Origin: Malaya genurostris | Lineage: Eukaryota > Arthropoda > Insecta > Diptera > Culicidae | DNA: 64,000 nucleotides | NCBI RefSeq assembly: GCF_030247185.1 | Contig: NC_080572.1 | Coordinates: forward strand, 171,746,975 to 171,810,974 | Direction: 5' to 3' | Part shown: positions 44,826 to 57,934 of the stretch, piece by piece | Layout of the letters: each line of letters opens with the position of its first letter | Position numbering within the stretch: the stretch's first letter is position 1 | Translations under genes and position numbers: made by a program | Notes under the pieces: generated by a model | The model's database searches: none | Seen by the model: only the letters and a program-made list of their open reading frames with translations | What the model was told of the DNA's origin: nothing

Positions 44826-45800
44826 TTTTTTCTCCATAGATACGTTTATTTCATAGGCAATATACATAAGTTTTTCTTCGCCGTGGCATCCACAATACGT
44901 AGTACTTTAAACCTAATTCATTTCGAATATCATATTAATATTTTGGTATTCATTATTTAATCTAAACACTGTTTTTATCAAGCGATTTGCTATTATAAAT
45001 TACATAAAATAAAATGCATTCATTTTGTACATGATCTTATAACTATTTCAAGTTTGTTTGTATCAGTTCATCACTTTTATTTAATATAAGATAGCTGGCT
45101 ATTGATTGAACTCATGGAAGAGAAAACAGTCTAACATAAAATAATATTTAAATTGGAACTCCAATGGACTTAATGAAATAATAAAGAAGTTTCATGAAGG
45201 GAAGGTCACGACAAGCAAGAATGTCGCGAACGGGGACATTGGATAGTCTACCTTGGGTACGCAAGGAATTTATTAGTTTATTATCTGACATCACGATACT
45301 CCACGCATGTCCAAACGACATGATTAATATCGCGATAACCTTTGGCACAAGCACAATGATTAATCTCGGAAAGTCCAATTCGAAGGAGATGTGCATCTAA
45401 CGTGTAGTGATTGGACATGATCTGGACATCACACGAATGAAGTCCCTACTCACATCTAGTCCCCTGAACCATGCCTTTATCGATAGTTTAGGAATAATTG
45501 AGTGCATCCACCGACTCACATCATTTTTATCCCAAGAAACTTGTCAGCTGGCAAGTATTCTTTGGTGGGACGCGCTATAGAATTCGTTGAAAGCAATCGG
45601 TTTCTCAAAAGTTTCACCCTCAATAGCACCACGTTTGGCTAAACTATCGGCTCTTTCATTGCCTGGAATGGAGCAATGAGCCAGGACCCAAACTATTGTG
45701 GTTTGATAATTATTATTCAATATGATGTTCAGGAAACTTAAACCTTTTCTAACGTTATGACGTATGCAATCGATCAATACGTTCCTAAGCAACCTAGCCA
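44826..45800 (-). pseudogene. LINE 3' end with RNase H domain (I-like)
   Basis: On the minus strand, IVWVLAHCSIPGNERADSLA is the last RNase H block (the conserved His, then the Asp of ERADSLAK). After a frameshift come DAHLLRIGLSEINHCACAKG and YRDINHVVWTC, a Cys/His-rich C-terminal motif, and the end VPVRDILACRDLPFMKLLYY. The 3' untranslated part ends at the T-run near 44826-44833 (poly-A on minus). RNase H plus this HCxC...HxxxxC tail is typical of I-type LINEs. The 5' edge is about 45800; RT and endonuclease are missing. Confidence 0.88.
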
Positions 45801-46119
45801 GTCCTCCAACAGGCTCCGTGGTAAACCGCAGAGCTAATACGATCGAAAAACTTCGAAAGGACTGTATTAAAGATATATTCGAAGAATGGTGGTTTAATGC
45901 TTCGAAAAATTTACATACAAATAAACAGAGTATATAAAAAGATGGCCAAGCATTGCTATTCGAACTTTTTATGCAATGTGCAGAGAAGACTAAAGTTAGA
46001 TCTAAGATTAGTTTGAAAGTTAACGAACTAAGAACAGATGTTCAAGAGCAATCGTAACACCCTTATGCCAACTGTTTAAACTATCACTCATGACCGAAGA
46101 CCTTCCCGTTATGTAGGAA
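45801..46119. other. No gene recognised
   Basis: Short stretch with no identifiable motif. Confidence 0.45.
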
Positions 46120-46341
46120 TCGATTTATTAATTTATTAGTTGGTTTGACATAAAGCCGCCATAACTAAGTTCAGTTTTGCAATATCTGAGCGGAAACATA
46201 TATTGGAGAAGCCAAATGAATGAAAAACTAACAGAAAAGTTGATTTATTGGAAACTAGAGACAGGACTCGAACCTGAGTTCTTATGCATTCCGTGCATAC
46301 GCGCTACCATTTCGCCATTCTGAATCTTGTTCTAGTCACTA
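46120..46341 (-). mobile_element. SINE-2, copy a (tRNA-derived)
   Basis: Read on minus: 5' AGTGACTAGAACAAGATTCA, then the tRNA-like head TGGCGAAATGGTAGCGCG (box A), the stem TATGC/GCATA, and CAGGTTCGAGTCCTGTCTC (box B). The body is TTTCATTCATTTGGCTTCTC ... TATGGCGGCTTTATGTCAAA, ending TTAATAAATCG. The anticodon-like loop ACGGAAT lacks the usual T33, so it is not a working tRNA. It abuts an inverted body fragment on its 5' side. Confidence 0.88.
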
Positions 46342-46412
46342 GTTTTTCATTCATTTGGATTCTCTAATATATGTTTCCGCTCAGTCAAATCAACTAATAA
46401 AATAATAAATCG
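46342..46412 (+). mobile_element. SINE-2 body fragment, inverted next to copy a
   Basis: TTTTTCATTCATTTGGATTC TCTAATATATGTTTCCGCTC and the AATAAATCGTC end match the SINE-2 body in plus orientation but lack the central part. With copy a it forms an inverted repeat with the tRNA-like head in the loop. Confidence 0.8.
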
Positions 46413-46724
46413 TCAAAAACAATTGCGGTTTGATTTTCCGTAACAATCTGCTTCCGGTAGGAAAGGGCAGACAATCAATACTACCTTCATAGGGGTCTGT
46501 CGCTGACGATGTCCAGCCAGCGACTGGCACCATTAAAGAAGGTGACAAGCGATTATAACTACACTCTCCTACTCAATGCTTGATCGGAGAAATAGGTATA
46601 AAGCGAGAAGACTAGTGTTTGATGGACAGAGAAGTTTGGATATAAGGTATCGGTCGGGTGACGGCCAGGATGTAGACCATGTTCGATTTACGTGCTACTG
46701 TGTCTGACTGGCGTTTTAGAGTGA
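46413..46724. other. No gene recognised
   Basis: Non-coding; no repeats identified. Confidence 0.45.
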
Positions 46725-46890
46725 CTAGAACAAGATTTAGAGTGGCGAAATGGTAGCGCGTATGCACGGAATGCACAAGAACTCAGGTTCGAGTCCGGTC
46801 TCTGAGCGTATCTAGTTTCCAATACTGTTACTTTTTCATTCATTTGGCTTCTCCAATATATGTTTCCGCTCAGTCATTGCAAAACTGATC
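46725..46890 (+). mobile_element. SINE-2, copy b (3'-truncated)
   Basis: Plus-strand copy with AGTGACTAGAACAAGATTTA, head TGGCGAAATGGTAGCGCG, box B CAGGTTCGAGTCCGGTCTC and body through TTTCCGCTCAGTCATTGCAA to AAACTGAT. The rest of the body is cut off by the RT remnant that follows. Confidence 0.87.
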
Positions 46891-46894
46891 TTCT

Positions 46895-47560
46895 TATATG
46901 TTTCCAGTTCACAAAAAAGAGACAAAAAAACATTGACAATTATCGTGGAGTTACTTCCCTTAGCGCCATCTCAAAAATTTTCGAATTAGTAGTTCTCAAG
47001 CCAATTATCAATCACTGTGAACAATACATCGCAGAAACTCAACACGGATTCATACCGAAACATTCCACTGCTACTAATCTTCTAACGTCTAATGGTTTTC
47101 AAACGAATGCAATTTACAGGAGTTCTTTGCTTTTTTCGGAATATCTCAAGGTAGCCATTTCGGCCCACTGATTTTTCTCCTGTATTTTAACGATGTAAAT
47201 TACTTACTGGAAGGCTCGCGACTATCTTCGGTTGATGACTTAAAGTTATACCAAATAATCTCGCCATCTTACTGGTGTTCTCAGCATCGAGTCAATTCAA
47301 CGCTGTTTCGTTCGTTTCGCACGTCGCCAATTGCTTTGGAATAACTCTCATCAGCTGCCGAGTTACGAAAGAACATGAAATGCTTATCGGTCTCGATACT
47401 TTGCAAGTACGCCTTGACATGTTCCGTGCAATGCTGATTGACGTTGTTTCGACGAACAGTATTGATTGTCCAGCGCTCAACATCGACGTTCGTTCCAGAG
47501 CTCTCCGCGACAACAATATCCTCAGATTGTCTCTACGCCGTATTATTCAAAAACAAGTCA
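46895..47560 (+). pseudogene. Jockey/CR1-like RT remnant (family J3)
   Basis: Blocks in order: NIDNYRGVTSLSAISKIFEL, VVLKPIINHCEQYIAETQHG (with FIPKHSTATNL following), then a gap where the first catalytic block should be. Next, in another frame, is ISQGSHFGPLIFLLYFNDVN and a degenerate SVDDLKLYQ (47145-47250; SVDD for the usual xADD). Another deletion follows, then IGLDTLQVRLDMFRAMLID and DVRSRALRDNNILRLSLRR. Frameshifts and two deletions of RT sequence inactivate it. Related in style to the fragment at 12.0 kb. Confidence 0.87.
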
Positions 47561-47661
47561 GAATTTCGAAAAACAAAAAGTTATCGCTATTAAATTTACC
47601 ATTACTATGTATTCTTAGAATTTTGAAATTTTTGCTTTGCTGGGCCGTAATTGGTTTTTGA

Positions 47662-48004
47662 AATGTATATACGGTTACAATGCCGTTCCACGATGATGAT
47701 TTCAGAATTGGAAAATAGTGTTTGAAGTAAAAATTTCACAAAGAATCTGAAAAGGTAACTCAAAATTATAAAACTTCAGCTGGAATAACCGAAATTTGCA
47801 AAAAATTTTAAGTAAATTTCAAACAATTTACATAATTTTCTATATTACTTGGGCGCTGCTGTTTCGTGGCGTAGGGTGAGAAATGCACAGTGGGTTCGGC
47901 GGCGTTATATCGTGAGCAAAAATTACATATAAAAAAATGACACGAGTTAATGCATTGGGTTTTCTGTTGACATAAAAACCAAATGAATATAATAAAATGG
48001 GTAT
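47662..48004. other. No gene recognised
   Basis: AT-rich flank of the DD41D element; no motif. Confidence 0.5.
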
Positions 48005-48006
48005 TA

Positions 48007-48931
48007 AAGGGTGATTTTTTAAGAGCTTGAGAACTTTTTTAAACAATAAAACGCATAAAATTTGCAAAATCTCATCGGTTCTTTATTTTAAACGTTAGAT
48101 TGGTACATGACATTTACTTTTTGAAGATAATTTCATTTAAATGTTGACCGCGGCTGCGTCTTAGGTGGTCCATTCGGAAAATCCGCTTTTTTATCGACAA
48201 ATTTTGTTCAGCGATGAGGCTCATTTCTGGTTGAATGGCTACGTAAATAAGCAAAATTGCCGCATTTGGAGTGAAGAGCAACCAGAAGCCGTTCAAGAAC
48301 TGCCCATGCATCCCGAAAAATGCACTGTTTGGTGTGGTTTGTACGCTGGTGGAATCATTGGACCGTATTTTTTCAAAGATGCTGTCGGACGCAACGTTAC
48401 AGTGAATGGCGATCGCTATCGTTCGATGCTAACAAACTTTTTGTTGCCAAAAATGGAAGAACTGAACTTGGTTGACATGTGGTTTCAACAAGATGGCGCT
48501 ACATGCCACACAGCTCGCGATTCTATGGCCATTTTGAGGGAAAACTTCGGAGAACACTTCATCTCAAGAAATGGACCGGTAAGTTGGCCACCAAGATCAT
48601 GCGATTTGACGCCTTTAGACTATTTTTTGTGGGGCTACGTCAAGTCTAAAGTCTACAGAAATAAGCCAGTAACTATTCCAGCTTTGGAAGACAACATTTC
48701 CGAAGAAATTCGGGCTATTCCGGCCGAAATGCTCGAAAAAGTTGCCCAAAATTGGACTTTCCGAATGGACCACCTAAGACGCAGCCGCGGTCAACATTTA
48801 AATGAAATTATCTTCAAAAAGTAAATGTCATGTACCAATCTAACGTTTAAAATAAAGAACCGATGAGATTTTGCAAATTTTATGCGTTTTATTGTTTAAA
48901 AAAGTTCTCAAGCTCTTAAAAAATCACCCTT
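48007..48931 (+). mobile_element. Palindromic DD41D-type Tc1/mariner derivative
   Basis: 925 bp between TA duplications (48005-48006; 48932-48933). The first 174 bp (48007-48180) are, by eye, a perfect reverse complement of the last 174 bp (48758-48931). Both ends begin AAGGGTGATTTTTTAAGAGC. The long inverted repeat includes the last 22 codons of the transposase (FRMDHLRRSRGQHLNEIIFK plus K), so the left end is a copied 3' end, not a native 5' end. The native 5' terminus and the N-terminal half of the gene are lost. Confidence 0.95.
48183..48824 (+). pseudogene. DD41D-type transposase, catalytic half only
   Basis: An open frame from about NPLFYRQILFSDEAHFWLNG to RGQHLNEIIFKK and stop TAA at 48822-48824. 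Catalytic residues are visible: first Asp in FSDEAHF, second in MWFQQDGATCHTA, and a third in SCDLTPLDYFLWG. I count 41 residues between the second Asp and the Asp of TPLD, hence DD41D. The N-terminal helix-turn-helix DNA-binding half is missing because the inverted 3' copy begins immediately upstream. No frameshift or stop is seen in the remaining catalytic part, so the loss is recent. It could not act alone. Confidence 0.93.
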
Positions 48932-49079
48932 TATAAGAAAACGATCATTTTTTAAGGTAACTAACGTTTACAATGCTAGTAATATCGAACACTGTTTATC
49001 TTAATGCATTGATGTTGCTTTGTTGTGTAATATCATATAATAGATATTAACTCAGATTGTAGCAAAACAAAAGAACCTG

Positions 49080-50145
<1,066 letters not shown>

Positions 50146-51599
50146 CCCTGTGTGTGATACTGTTTGAAACATAGCACATTTCAGAAAATGATTGAGCGTT
50201 ATATGAACAGCTAATAAGTACAACTTATCGTTGAAGCCCTTCAAGTATTTTTATATCGTTTATTTATACCCGGATTTAACCTAATTTTGGTCGTTTGAAT
50301 ACGAAAATCGAATTTATATTTTGTGTGCCAAAACCGGACTATAACTTTCCAGAGCAGAAAACGTTTAAAGTCATTTTTAATGCAACAACCGGGAAAAAAA
50401 CTTTGAATGGGATAACCGGATAAAATCTTAGCCGGTACTTTCAGAGTAAATGTGTTGATTTTTGCATGGAAACTTTCTACGTGTTTCCCTCGGCTGCGGG
50501 ATTCATTCCACAGTTTAAATGTTATGTATTTTATCTAATAGATTGCAACCCACTATTTATTTTCAAATTGTTAGTAATCTAAAAGATTTTTGAATACTGG
50601 ATATGGATGACGAACCTTTCATTTGAATCTAATTGTATAAACATTAAGTTCGATAATATATATCTATTAAAATATTTTTCGGAATCAAAATTCATTCAAG
50701 TGTAAAAAATTACACCAATTATCGATATTATCAGGTTCGAAAAGTAGTTTAATATAATTAAAATTACTAACGAGATAACTATATTTATTTCTAGATAGTA
50801 TTTGAATAGTTTTTATTTATTACTACGCAAACAATTTTAAATAAATTTTAAGATGACGTTGAGCAATATCGCACAAGGATTTTCAAGAAGTCGATAAAAA
50901 AAACTTCAGAATGATTGAATAGTCACAGATACTTTTTCCCGCTTTTGAAAACCTAATTATTAACAATTGTGCCGTTCGCCAAGGAAAGTAATTAAACAAG
51001 TGTCAGAAAACACTGCCAAAAAATGTAGGGTTTAATATTCTTACAAATTGTATAAATGTTATTAAACTGGAGCACTCGTACATCGTTCTTGGCTAAATGC
51101 ACCGAGAGCGAACGAAGCGTTGTACATTCATTCCTGCCGTGGTACACAAATGCGCGAACGAATTTTTGTGAGAGCAGCTCTTCGTCTGCGCATGGTTGTC
51201 TTCTGAGAATAAGAACAAATTTGTCTCAGTGCAATAAAAAGAGCGCATAAGGTCTGCTGCTACTCTGTGTAACATACAATTCCAACAATAAAAAAAATAA
51301 TCTCAATTTTAGTTTTGTTACCCAGTTTTTCAATTTACGGTGTTCGGTTTTTTGATTCACATTCAGAAATTTTGATTCACGTTCTCGTGCGCAAAATGGG
51401 CTTATTTCCACCTCTGATTCAAATTACACTACGAATCAATAAGAGTTTCTTTTTTATAAACCAACAAAATGAGTGGTAAGCCCACTGTGCTCAATTACTG
51501 AAAATATTTCTGGTTTCTATATGTCAGTTTTCCCTACTATACTTCGTGCGACGCATCGTTCAACTCAAACGGTAATAATTTTGCGCCCATTTTTGGGAC
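50146..51599. other. No gene recognised
   Basis: AT-rich. A GC-richer 51060-51250 stretch (GAGAGCGAACGAAGCGTTGT) has short frames on both strands but no motif. Confidence 0.45.
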
Positions 51600-51745
51600 T
51601 ACATTTCACCTTAATGGTATATATATTGGATTCGATTTCCACATTTCCCTTAGCCGAATAAAAGAAAAATGTTTAAATATTCCTAGAAACAATCATTAAG
51701 ATTAAAATTTGTCTGTTGATTAAATAAATAAAGAAATAAATAAAA
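51600..51745 (+). mobile_element. LINE 3' tail (same family as 41539-41694)
   Basis: Reads GATTCGATTTCCACATTTCC, AATCATTAAGATTAAAATTT, GTCTGTTGATTAAATAAATA and an (AAATA)n tail. It matches, in opposite orientation, the insertion in RTE copy B. A coding end resembling FDFHIS is suggested but not secure. The 5' edge is unclear. Confidence 0.7.
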
Positions 51746-52104
51746 CATATTATGTACTTCATTTTTGTTACAAGCAAAACTATGAGCGCCGGGTTAATAT
51801 ATATTAGAGCTACCAAAATATTTCTGTTACCCTACGATATTACTATCTACTCGACTATTCCCTGCGATCTTTCAAAACGTTCCACTACGTTCCGAAACGA
51901 TATGAGTTCTTCTGTCCATTATGGAAATATTCCAATCACAACAATTCGAACACTTCTCACACGATTTCCCTAAGTGTACAAAGCAACTTTATGTTCATAT
52001 CGCTTGAATCACAAGTGTTTTTAATCGGAATAAAACAAAAATAAAATTGTCATTTTGAACAACAGCAAAATAAAAATTTCGCGCGAAACGAATGTAGCAC
52101 ATGT
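51746..52104. other. No gene recognised
   Basis: Short AT-rich spacer with no motif. Confidence 0.45.
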
Positions 52105-52652
52105 TTATGTGTGTGTATGTACGTATGTGTATATGTGACAATTAATGTCACTCGATTTTCTCAAAGATGGCTGAACCGATTTTCATTAACTCAGATTCAA
52201 ATGAAAGGTCTTACAGTCCCATATATCGCTATTGAATTTTATCCTTATCCTACTTCCGATTCCGGAACTACTGGATGGCTACCAATTTTTACAAATCAAA
52301 CCAAAGATCTTGGTGTCTTAAAAGATACTGTGCAATCTCATCCAGATCCGACTTCCGGTTCCGAAATTATAGGGCAAATGATGCAAAACCGGTATGCATA
52401 AGTACATGTTGGTACGGAAGAAGAAAACGCACCCGCCTAGCACACAGCGTGCTTTGTTAAATTTTGTATAGCGTGCAGGGTTACCACATTTGAATCTCTA
52501 TTAACTTGACATCGTAGTGATGGTAGTTTATACCAAAAAAAGTTTTTGATTTTATTCAAGTTTGAAAAAAAATCTTGACAGAATCTTCTAGTGATGTTTT
52601 TGAAAATATAAGTTATATGAGAAAGGCATCATTACACCACTAGGTGGATTAA
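52105..52652 (+). repeat. Repeat Y, short copy
   Basis: TG-rich start (52110-52138), AGATGGCTGAACCGATTTTC, TCAAATGAAAGGTCTTACAG, ATCCGACTTCCGGTTCCG and the end GAGAAAGGCATCATTACACC followed by ACTAGGTGGATTAAA. This is a compact copy showing both ends. Confidence 0.78.
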
Positions 52653-54868
52653 AAATGGTTTATGAAAAGGGAAAAACATTATATGCCAAATTTGGGCTTC
52701 GTTGAATGAAAACACCCATTTTTTTTAGCAATTTCTTTGCAAAACATATTCCGCAGCAAAGTACCGCAGTTCTGGATGGACATAGATTTCCAACTTCGCA
52801 CAAAAAGTTTCTTCAACTTTGGGAAAGTACCGCAGTACAAATTGATTATGTTTATTCCCGGTTTTTGGAATCGTTTTTAGTTTTGGATCTTACACTGATG
52901 ATTTTATGAAACGAGTTCGCCACTTGTCATTGCTCTTGAAAATACCAAATCCGATTTTCAAAAATAATAATCGTTAACTTTTCGTGCTAGTTCTTAATTT
53001 GACGGCATACAGATTTTAAACTCTTCGTTTTTCTACAATCATGGTCCACCCTAATTTCTACTATCGGGCGATAAATGCTGTCGGTTGCTGATACATTGCT
53101 GCCAGCCACATACCGGCTTACTCGCAGTCATCCACAACGTAATTTACATCGGAGAAACTGACAATGAAAGTGAAACGATGTGCAGAGTTTTGCATGTGAT
53201 GGAGGCCATTTCGACTAATCGAGGTGCATGCTTCGTACAAGAGGGACAACTTGGCTCCTACACTGATTTTCAGATCCAGATCTCATTCGATGGTTTTGGT
53301 TGTTTTCCCGCCTTTAGAAGTTGATCACTGGTAATGTTGTTTCCGTGTCATAATCGACAACTGTGATGACTTCTATTCAAAAGTAAGTCTGAGGAAAGAA
53401 TATGTATTTGATAGTTTACTCGTATAGGAAAATGCCCATGTTATGTGATTTAACGTTGCTGTTTCAAACGGCTTCCCATTTTCATTGCTTAGCGTTGTAT
53501 GTCATCAGTGCAATTATTCCCTGTCTAGTCCAATGTTACTTAGACAACGTGTTCAAATTGCAAAATGCGAAGTTGCTGTTAGTTTTTTTCGAATTCTTAA
53601 TATTTTTCATACATTTACAGTTGGTACAAAAGAGAAATTCCAGAAATTACAGCAGGAAAAGCGGCAAAATCTGAATCGACTTTTTTGAATTTCAATCTAA
53701 ACTTGACACACGTTTTTATTTTAGTTTCAGTTTCAGTTAGTTTTCTAATTCTTGAAAATGTATTAAATTCTTTTTTACAGTGTGTATTTTTTAAGAGTGT
53801 CCAAACGATTTCCTAGAACCTAGAACAGTTTCCAAGTGTTTGAATATTGCATTTTACTATTTGAAGAAAGTGCATGCAATAATACTTATGCCTTTTTTTT
53901 AAATCAGTCTTGAGTCGAATTGATCTTTGCATCCGTGCAAAACAAATGTTTGGTCATACTGAAAACGTGTGTAAAGTTTCATCCGAATCAGATGTTCTGG
54001 ACACGAGAATTAAAAAAATTACTAATCTAGTTAAAAATCACCGATACTAAACTTTTTTATGAGAACTTGTCATTTTTGGATTATATCAATTTGAAAAAAA
54101 CTTGGTCTACCAAGCTGTGCGAAAGATAGTCTAAATGTGAATGGCAAAACTGAATCTGAATCACTGAGTACGTATTAAAAGTCTCCACAGGCATCATGGT
54201 TTTCTTTATGTTTGACTTAGAAATATTTGTACTTACCACGAGCTTGGACATTTTCGTGGTATTAATACAAAACAGAATAACATAAACTAGTAAAGGAAAC
54301 GATTTCAGAATTCCAGCAATTGGTGACTATTACGACAAGGAGGCAGAAGTTCAAAGCAAACCGGAAGTAGGATTCGTATGAAGTTTGAACCGTGAATAAC
54401 ACAGTGTTAGAACTGTTATGTGAATTTAAGTTTGTGAAAGCCGGCCCAAGCATGTCTGAGCAACTTAGGTTTAAGTTCCATTTTAGAATCTTTTCCCAGA
54501 ATCGAAAACTTGGGAGCGGTATAACTGAAGTGATTTATTTGATCATCAAAAAACCAAATCTACAAACTAGAGAAATTTATGATCGATTTACAAGAAAATG
54601 ACAGCTCTTCACACGATAATTTATACAAAAAAAACCCTGTAGCTCCGGAACCAGTACCAGTAGTATCCACAACAAATATATTTTCTGCTGCCTAATGATA
54701 TTTTCAGTTTTTTCATATTTATCTCCAAACGACAATTGCCAAACTTGCATAGCAGAAAGATCTTAGGCAAAGATACTGTTATTGATAAAACTTTTGTGTA
54801 GTTTTGAATACTTAAAACAGGAAGGGGGCGTTTTGGTCAGCAGCGACGCTTTATAACACTAACCTTTT
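52653..54868. other. No gene recognised
   Basis: Several short plus-strand frames (for example 53085-53324 and 53402-53674) have no recognised motif. GGAAGTAGGATTCGTATGAA near 54365 hints at a worn Y-type module. Confidence 0.45.
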
Positions 54869-55782
54869 CGTTTTTGCCATTCTTATATAGAAAGGCTATG
54901 CAATCACTGTGAAAATCGACTTTTTAACCGAGGCCCGGAGGGCCGAATGTCATATACCATTCGACTCAGCTCGACGAACTGATCAAATGTCTGTGTGTCC
55001 GTGTGTGTGCGTGTGTGTGTGTGTGTGTGTGTGCATGTGTGTGCATGTGTGTGTATGTGTGTGTATGTAACAAAAATATGCACTCACTTTTTTCAGAGAT
55101 GGCTATACCGATTTTCACAAACTAATATTCAAATGAAAGGTATTATGGTCCCATAGCTTCCTATTGAATTTCATTTGAATGTGACTTCCGGTTCCGGAGT
55201 TATATGGTAATATGTGAAAATTTGAGAAAATTTTACACTCAATTATCTCTGGAAGAGCTAAACCGATTTTCAAAAACTAAGATTCAAATGAAAGGTCTTA
55301 TAACATCCTAAAAGTTTGTGGAACATTTTATCTGAATCCGACTTCCTGTTCCGGAACTAAAGCGTGATTAGTGGAACATTACCAATTTTATAAGTATTTT
55401 TACACGAACCTGTACAAATCCCATAAAATTGTCTGATAAATTCTTCTAGTTTGCAGAGATTGTTAGTTTGTGGGCATGAAAACTTAATTCGGCACTACTG
55501 GTCCCATCTTTTCCTGTTCCGAGAGCACCGAAAGTGGAGAAGAAAAACTCCTAAAACTAAATTCACTTCGATTTCTCTGCGATGCTTGTACCGATTTTCA
55601 CAAATCTTGATTTGAATTGAAGTTCATACTGTCTTTAAAGCTACTGTGAAATTTCATATTTCATAAATTCAATCGCCATATAGAGTGACAATATGTACAA
55701 CACCGAAAGAAGAAGAAAACACAAAACGAACAAGGCGTGCGTTGTTCTATTTCGTACACGTTGTGTAGTCTTGTCAAAAATA

Positions 55783-55851
<69 letters not shown>

Positions 55852-55860
55852 ATTATAGTA
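55783..55860. repeat. Palindromic (AAT)n-(ATT)n microsatellite, copy 1
   Basis: About ten AAT units switch to about ten ATT units, so the tract is self-complementary and can fold into a hairpin. Poly-isoleucine translations here are artefacts. Confidence 0.95.
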
Positions 55861-56873
55861 ATAATCCTACTACATGTTTTATGCTGCTGATTCATGCTGT
55901 TTAGCTTGACTTACATATGCAAAAGTAACAGAAACGCAGGTTCATTTCGTTTGTTAGATTTCGTTTAATTGGTTTAATCGAAATAGAGCATGAGAGTATG
56001 AGTAAGTATGAGTTTCACTGCGTTCAAAACTGTTCCAATTTGTAGGTCATATTTGTTGGTAGCAAACGAACCAACTTCGGCTATTCCGTTTATCTGGATC
56101 CGGTTTCGGAAGAATTTGAAATAGTGATTAAAAACTAAACAAAAGTATCTCACTCACTTTTCTTGGAGATGCACTCACTTTTTTCAGAGATGGCTATACC
56201 GATTTTCACAAACTAATATTCAAATGAAAGGTATTATGGTCCCATAGCTTCCTATTGAATTTCATTTGAATGTGACTTCCGGTTCCGGAGTTATATGGTA
56301 ATATGTGAAAATTTGAGAAAATTTTACACTCAATTATCTCTGGAAGAGCTAAACCGATTTTCAAAAACTAAGATTCAAATGAAAGGTCTTATAACATCCT
56401 AAAAGTTTGTGGAACATTTTATCTGAATCCGACTTCCTGTTCCGGAACTAAAGCGTGATTAGTGGAACATTACCAATTTTATAAGTATTTTTACACGAAC
56501 CTGTACAAATCCCATAAAATTGTCTGATAAATTCTTCTAGTTTGCAGAGATTGTTAGTTTGTGGGCATGAAAACTTAATTCGGCACTACTGGTCCCATCT
56601 TTTCCTGTTCCGAGAGCACCGAAAGTGGAGAAGAAAAACTCCTAAAACTAAATTCACTTCGATTTCTCTGCGATGCTTGTACCGATTTTCACAAATCTTG
56701 ATTTGAATTGAAGTTCATACTGTCTTTAAAGCTACTGTGAAATTTCATATTTCATAAATTCAATCGCCATATAGAGTGACAATATGTACAACACCGAAAG
56801 AAGAAGAAAACACAAAACGAACAAGGCGTGCGTTGTTCTATTTCGTACACGTTGTGTAGTCTTGTCAAAAATA

Positions 56874-56942
<69 letters not shown>

Positions 56943-56951
56943 ATTATAGTA
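56874..56951. repeat. Palindromic (AAT)n-(ATT)n microsatellite, copy 2
   Basis: Same tract as at 55783, displaced by 1091 bp and of the same apparent length, which is surprising for a microsatellite. Confidence 0.95.
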
Positions 56952-57934
56952 ATAATCCTACTACATGTTTTATGCTGCTGATTCATGCTGTTTAGCTTGA
57001 CTTACATATGCAAAAGTAACAGAAACGCAGGTTCATTTCGTTTGTTAGATTTCGTTTAATTGGTTTAATCGAAATAGAGCATGAGAGTATGAGTAAGTAT
57101 GAGTTTCACTGCGTTCAAAACTGTTCCAATTTGTAGGTCATATTTGTTGGTAGCAAACGAACCAACTTCGGCTATTCCGTTTATCTGGATCCGGTTTCGG
57201 AAGAATTTGAAATAGTGATTAAAAACTAAACAAAAGTATCTCACTCACTTTTCTTGGAGATGGCCAAATCGATTTTCACAAACTTATAGGTTTGTAAGAT
57301 TAGATCCGAACAAATTATCCTATTTCTATTCAATAAACAATTGTTTTTGCGAATTTCACGGTTATATTTATGATTTAATAAGTAATATGTGAAAGGCATC
57401 ATTACAACACTAGGTGGATAAGTTTTTTTTATAGCGTGTACGAAATAGAACAAAGCGCGCATCATTCGTTTTGTGTTTTCTTCTTTCACCATACCACCAC
57501 GTACCGGTGTTGCAAATATTGTCATTCTATATGGCGATTTGACAGCTCATCGCTCTGTTACTGCGAAACCGGAGGTCAGATCCGGATGAAATTTCACAGC
57601 AACTTTAAAGATAATATGAGCTTTAATTCAAATCAAGATTTGTGAAAATCGGTACAAGCATCGCAGAGAAATCGAAGTAAAGTCTATTTTTGACTTTTCC
57701 TTCACCACTTTTGGTGCTTCCGGAACAGGAAAAGGGGGGAGCAGTAGTACATCCAAACCTCCGTTTACTAACACTTTTTTTACGTTACCTCTTTTTACGT
57801 ATTTCTTTTTACGAACCAAATCCCAAATAACGTAAACTTTTTTTACGAACCAACTTCGTAAAAAGAGGTTTTTGCATCCAATGAAAACAATTTCCGGCTC
57901 CATGGAAATTACTACAATATAGGTATTTTCGAAA

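Larger units (their letters stand above)
55081..57262 (+). repeat. Tandem duplication, 2 x 1091 bp
   Basis: 55081-56171 is repeated directly as 56172-57262 with a constant offset of 1091 bp; no difference was seen by eye. The junction shares GATG/ATG-CACTCACTTTT. It includes the AAT/ATT microsatellite in both copies. This is either a very recent duplication or an assembly artefact. Confidence 0.93.

Noticed and set aside
46255..46330. Functional tRNA gene on the minus strand
   Set aside because: Box A and box B are present, but the anticodon-like loop lacks T33, the stem decays in the second copy and a SINE body follows.
53085..53324. Possible host exon
   Set aside because: Readable 79-codon frame but no recognised motif, no convincing splice sites and no second supporting exon.
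55641..55895. Poly-isoleucine proteins at 55641-55895 and 56732-56986
   Set aside because: They are translations of the AAT/ATT microsatellite.
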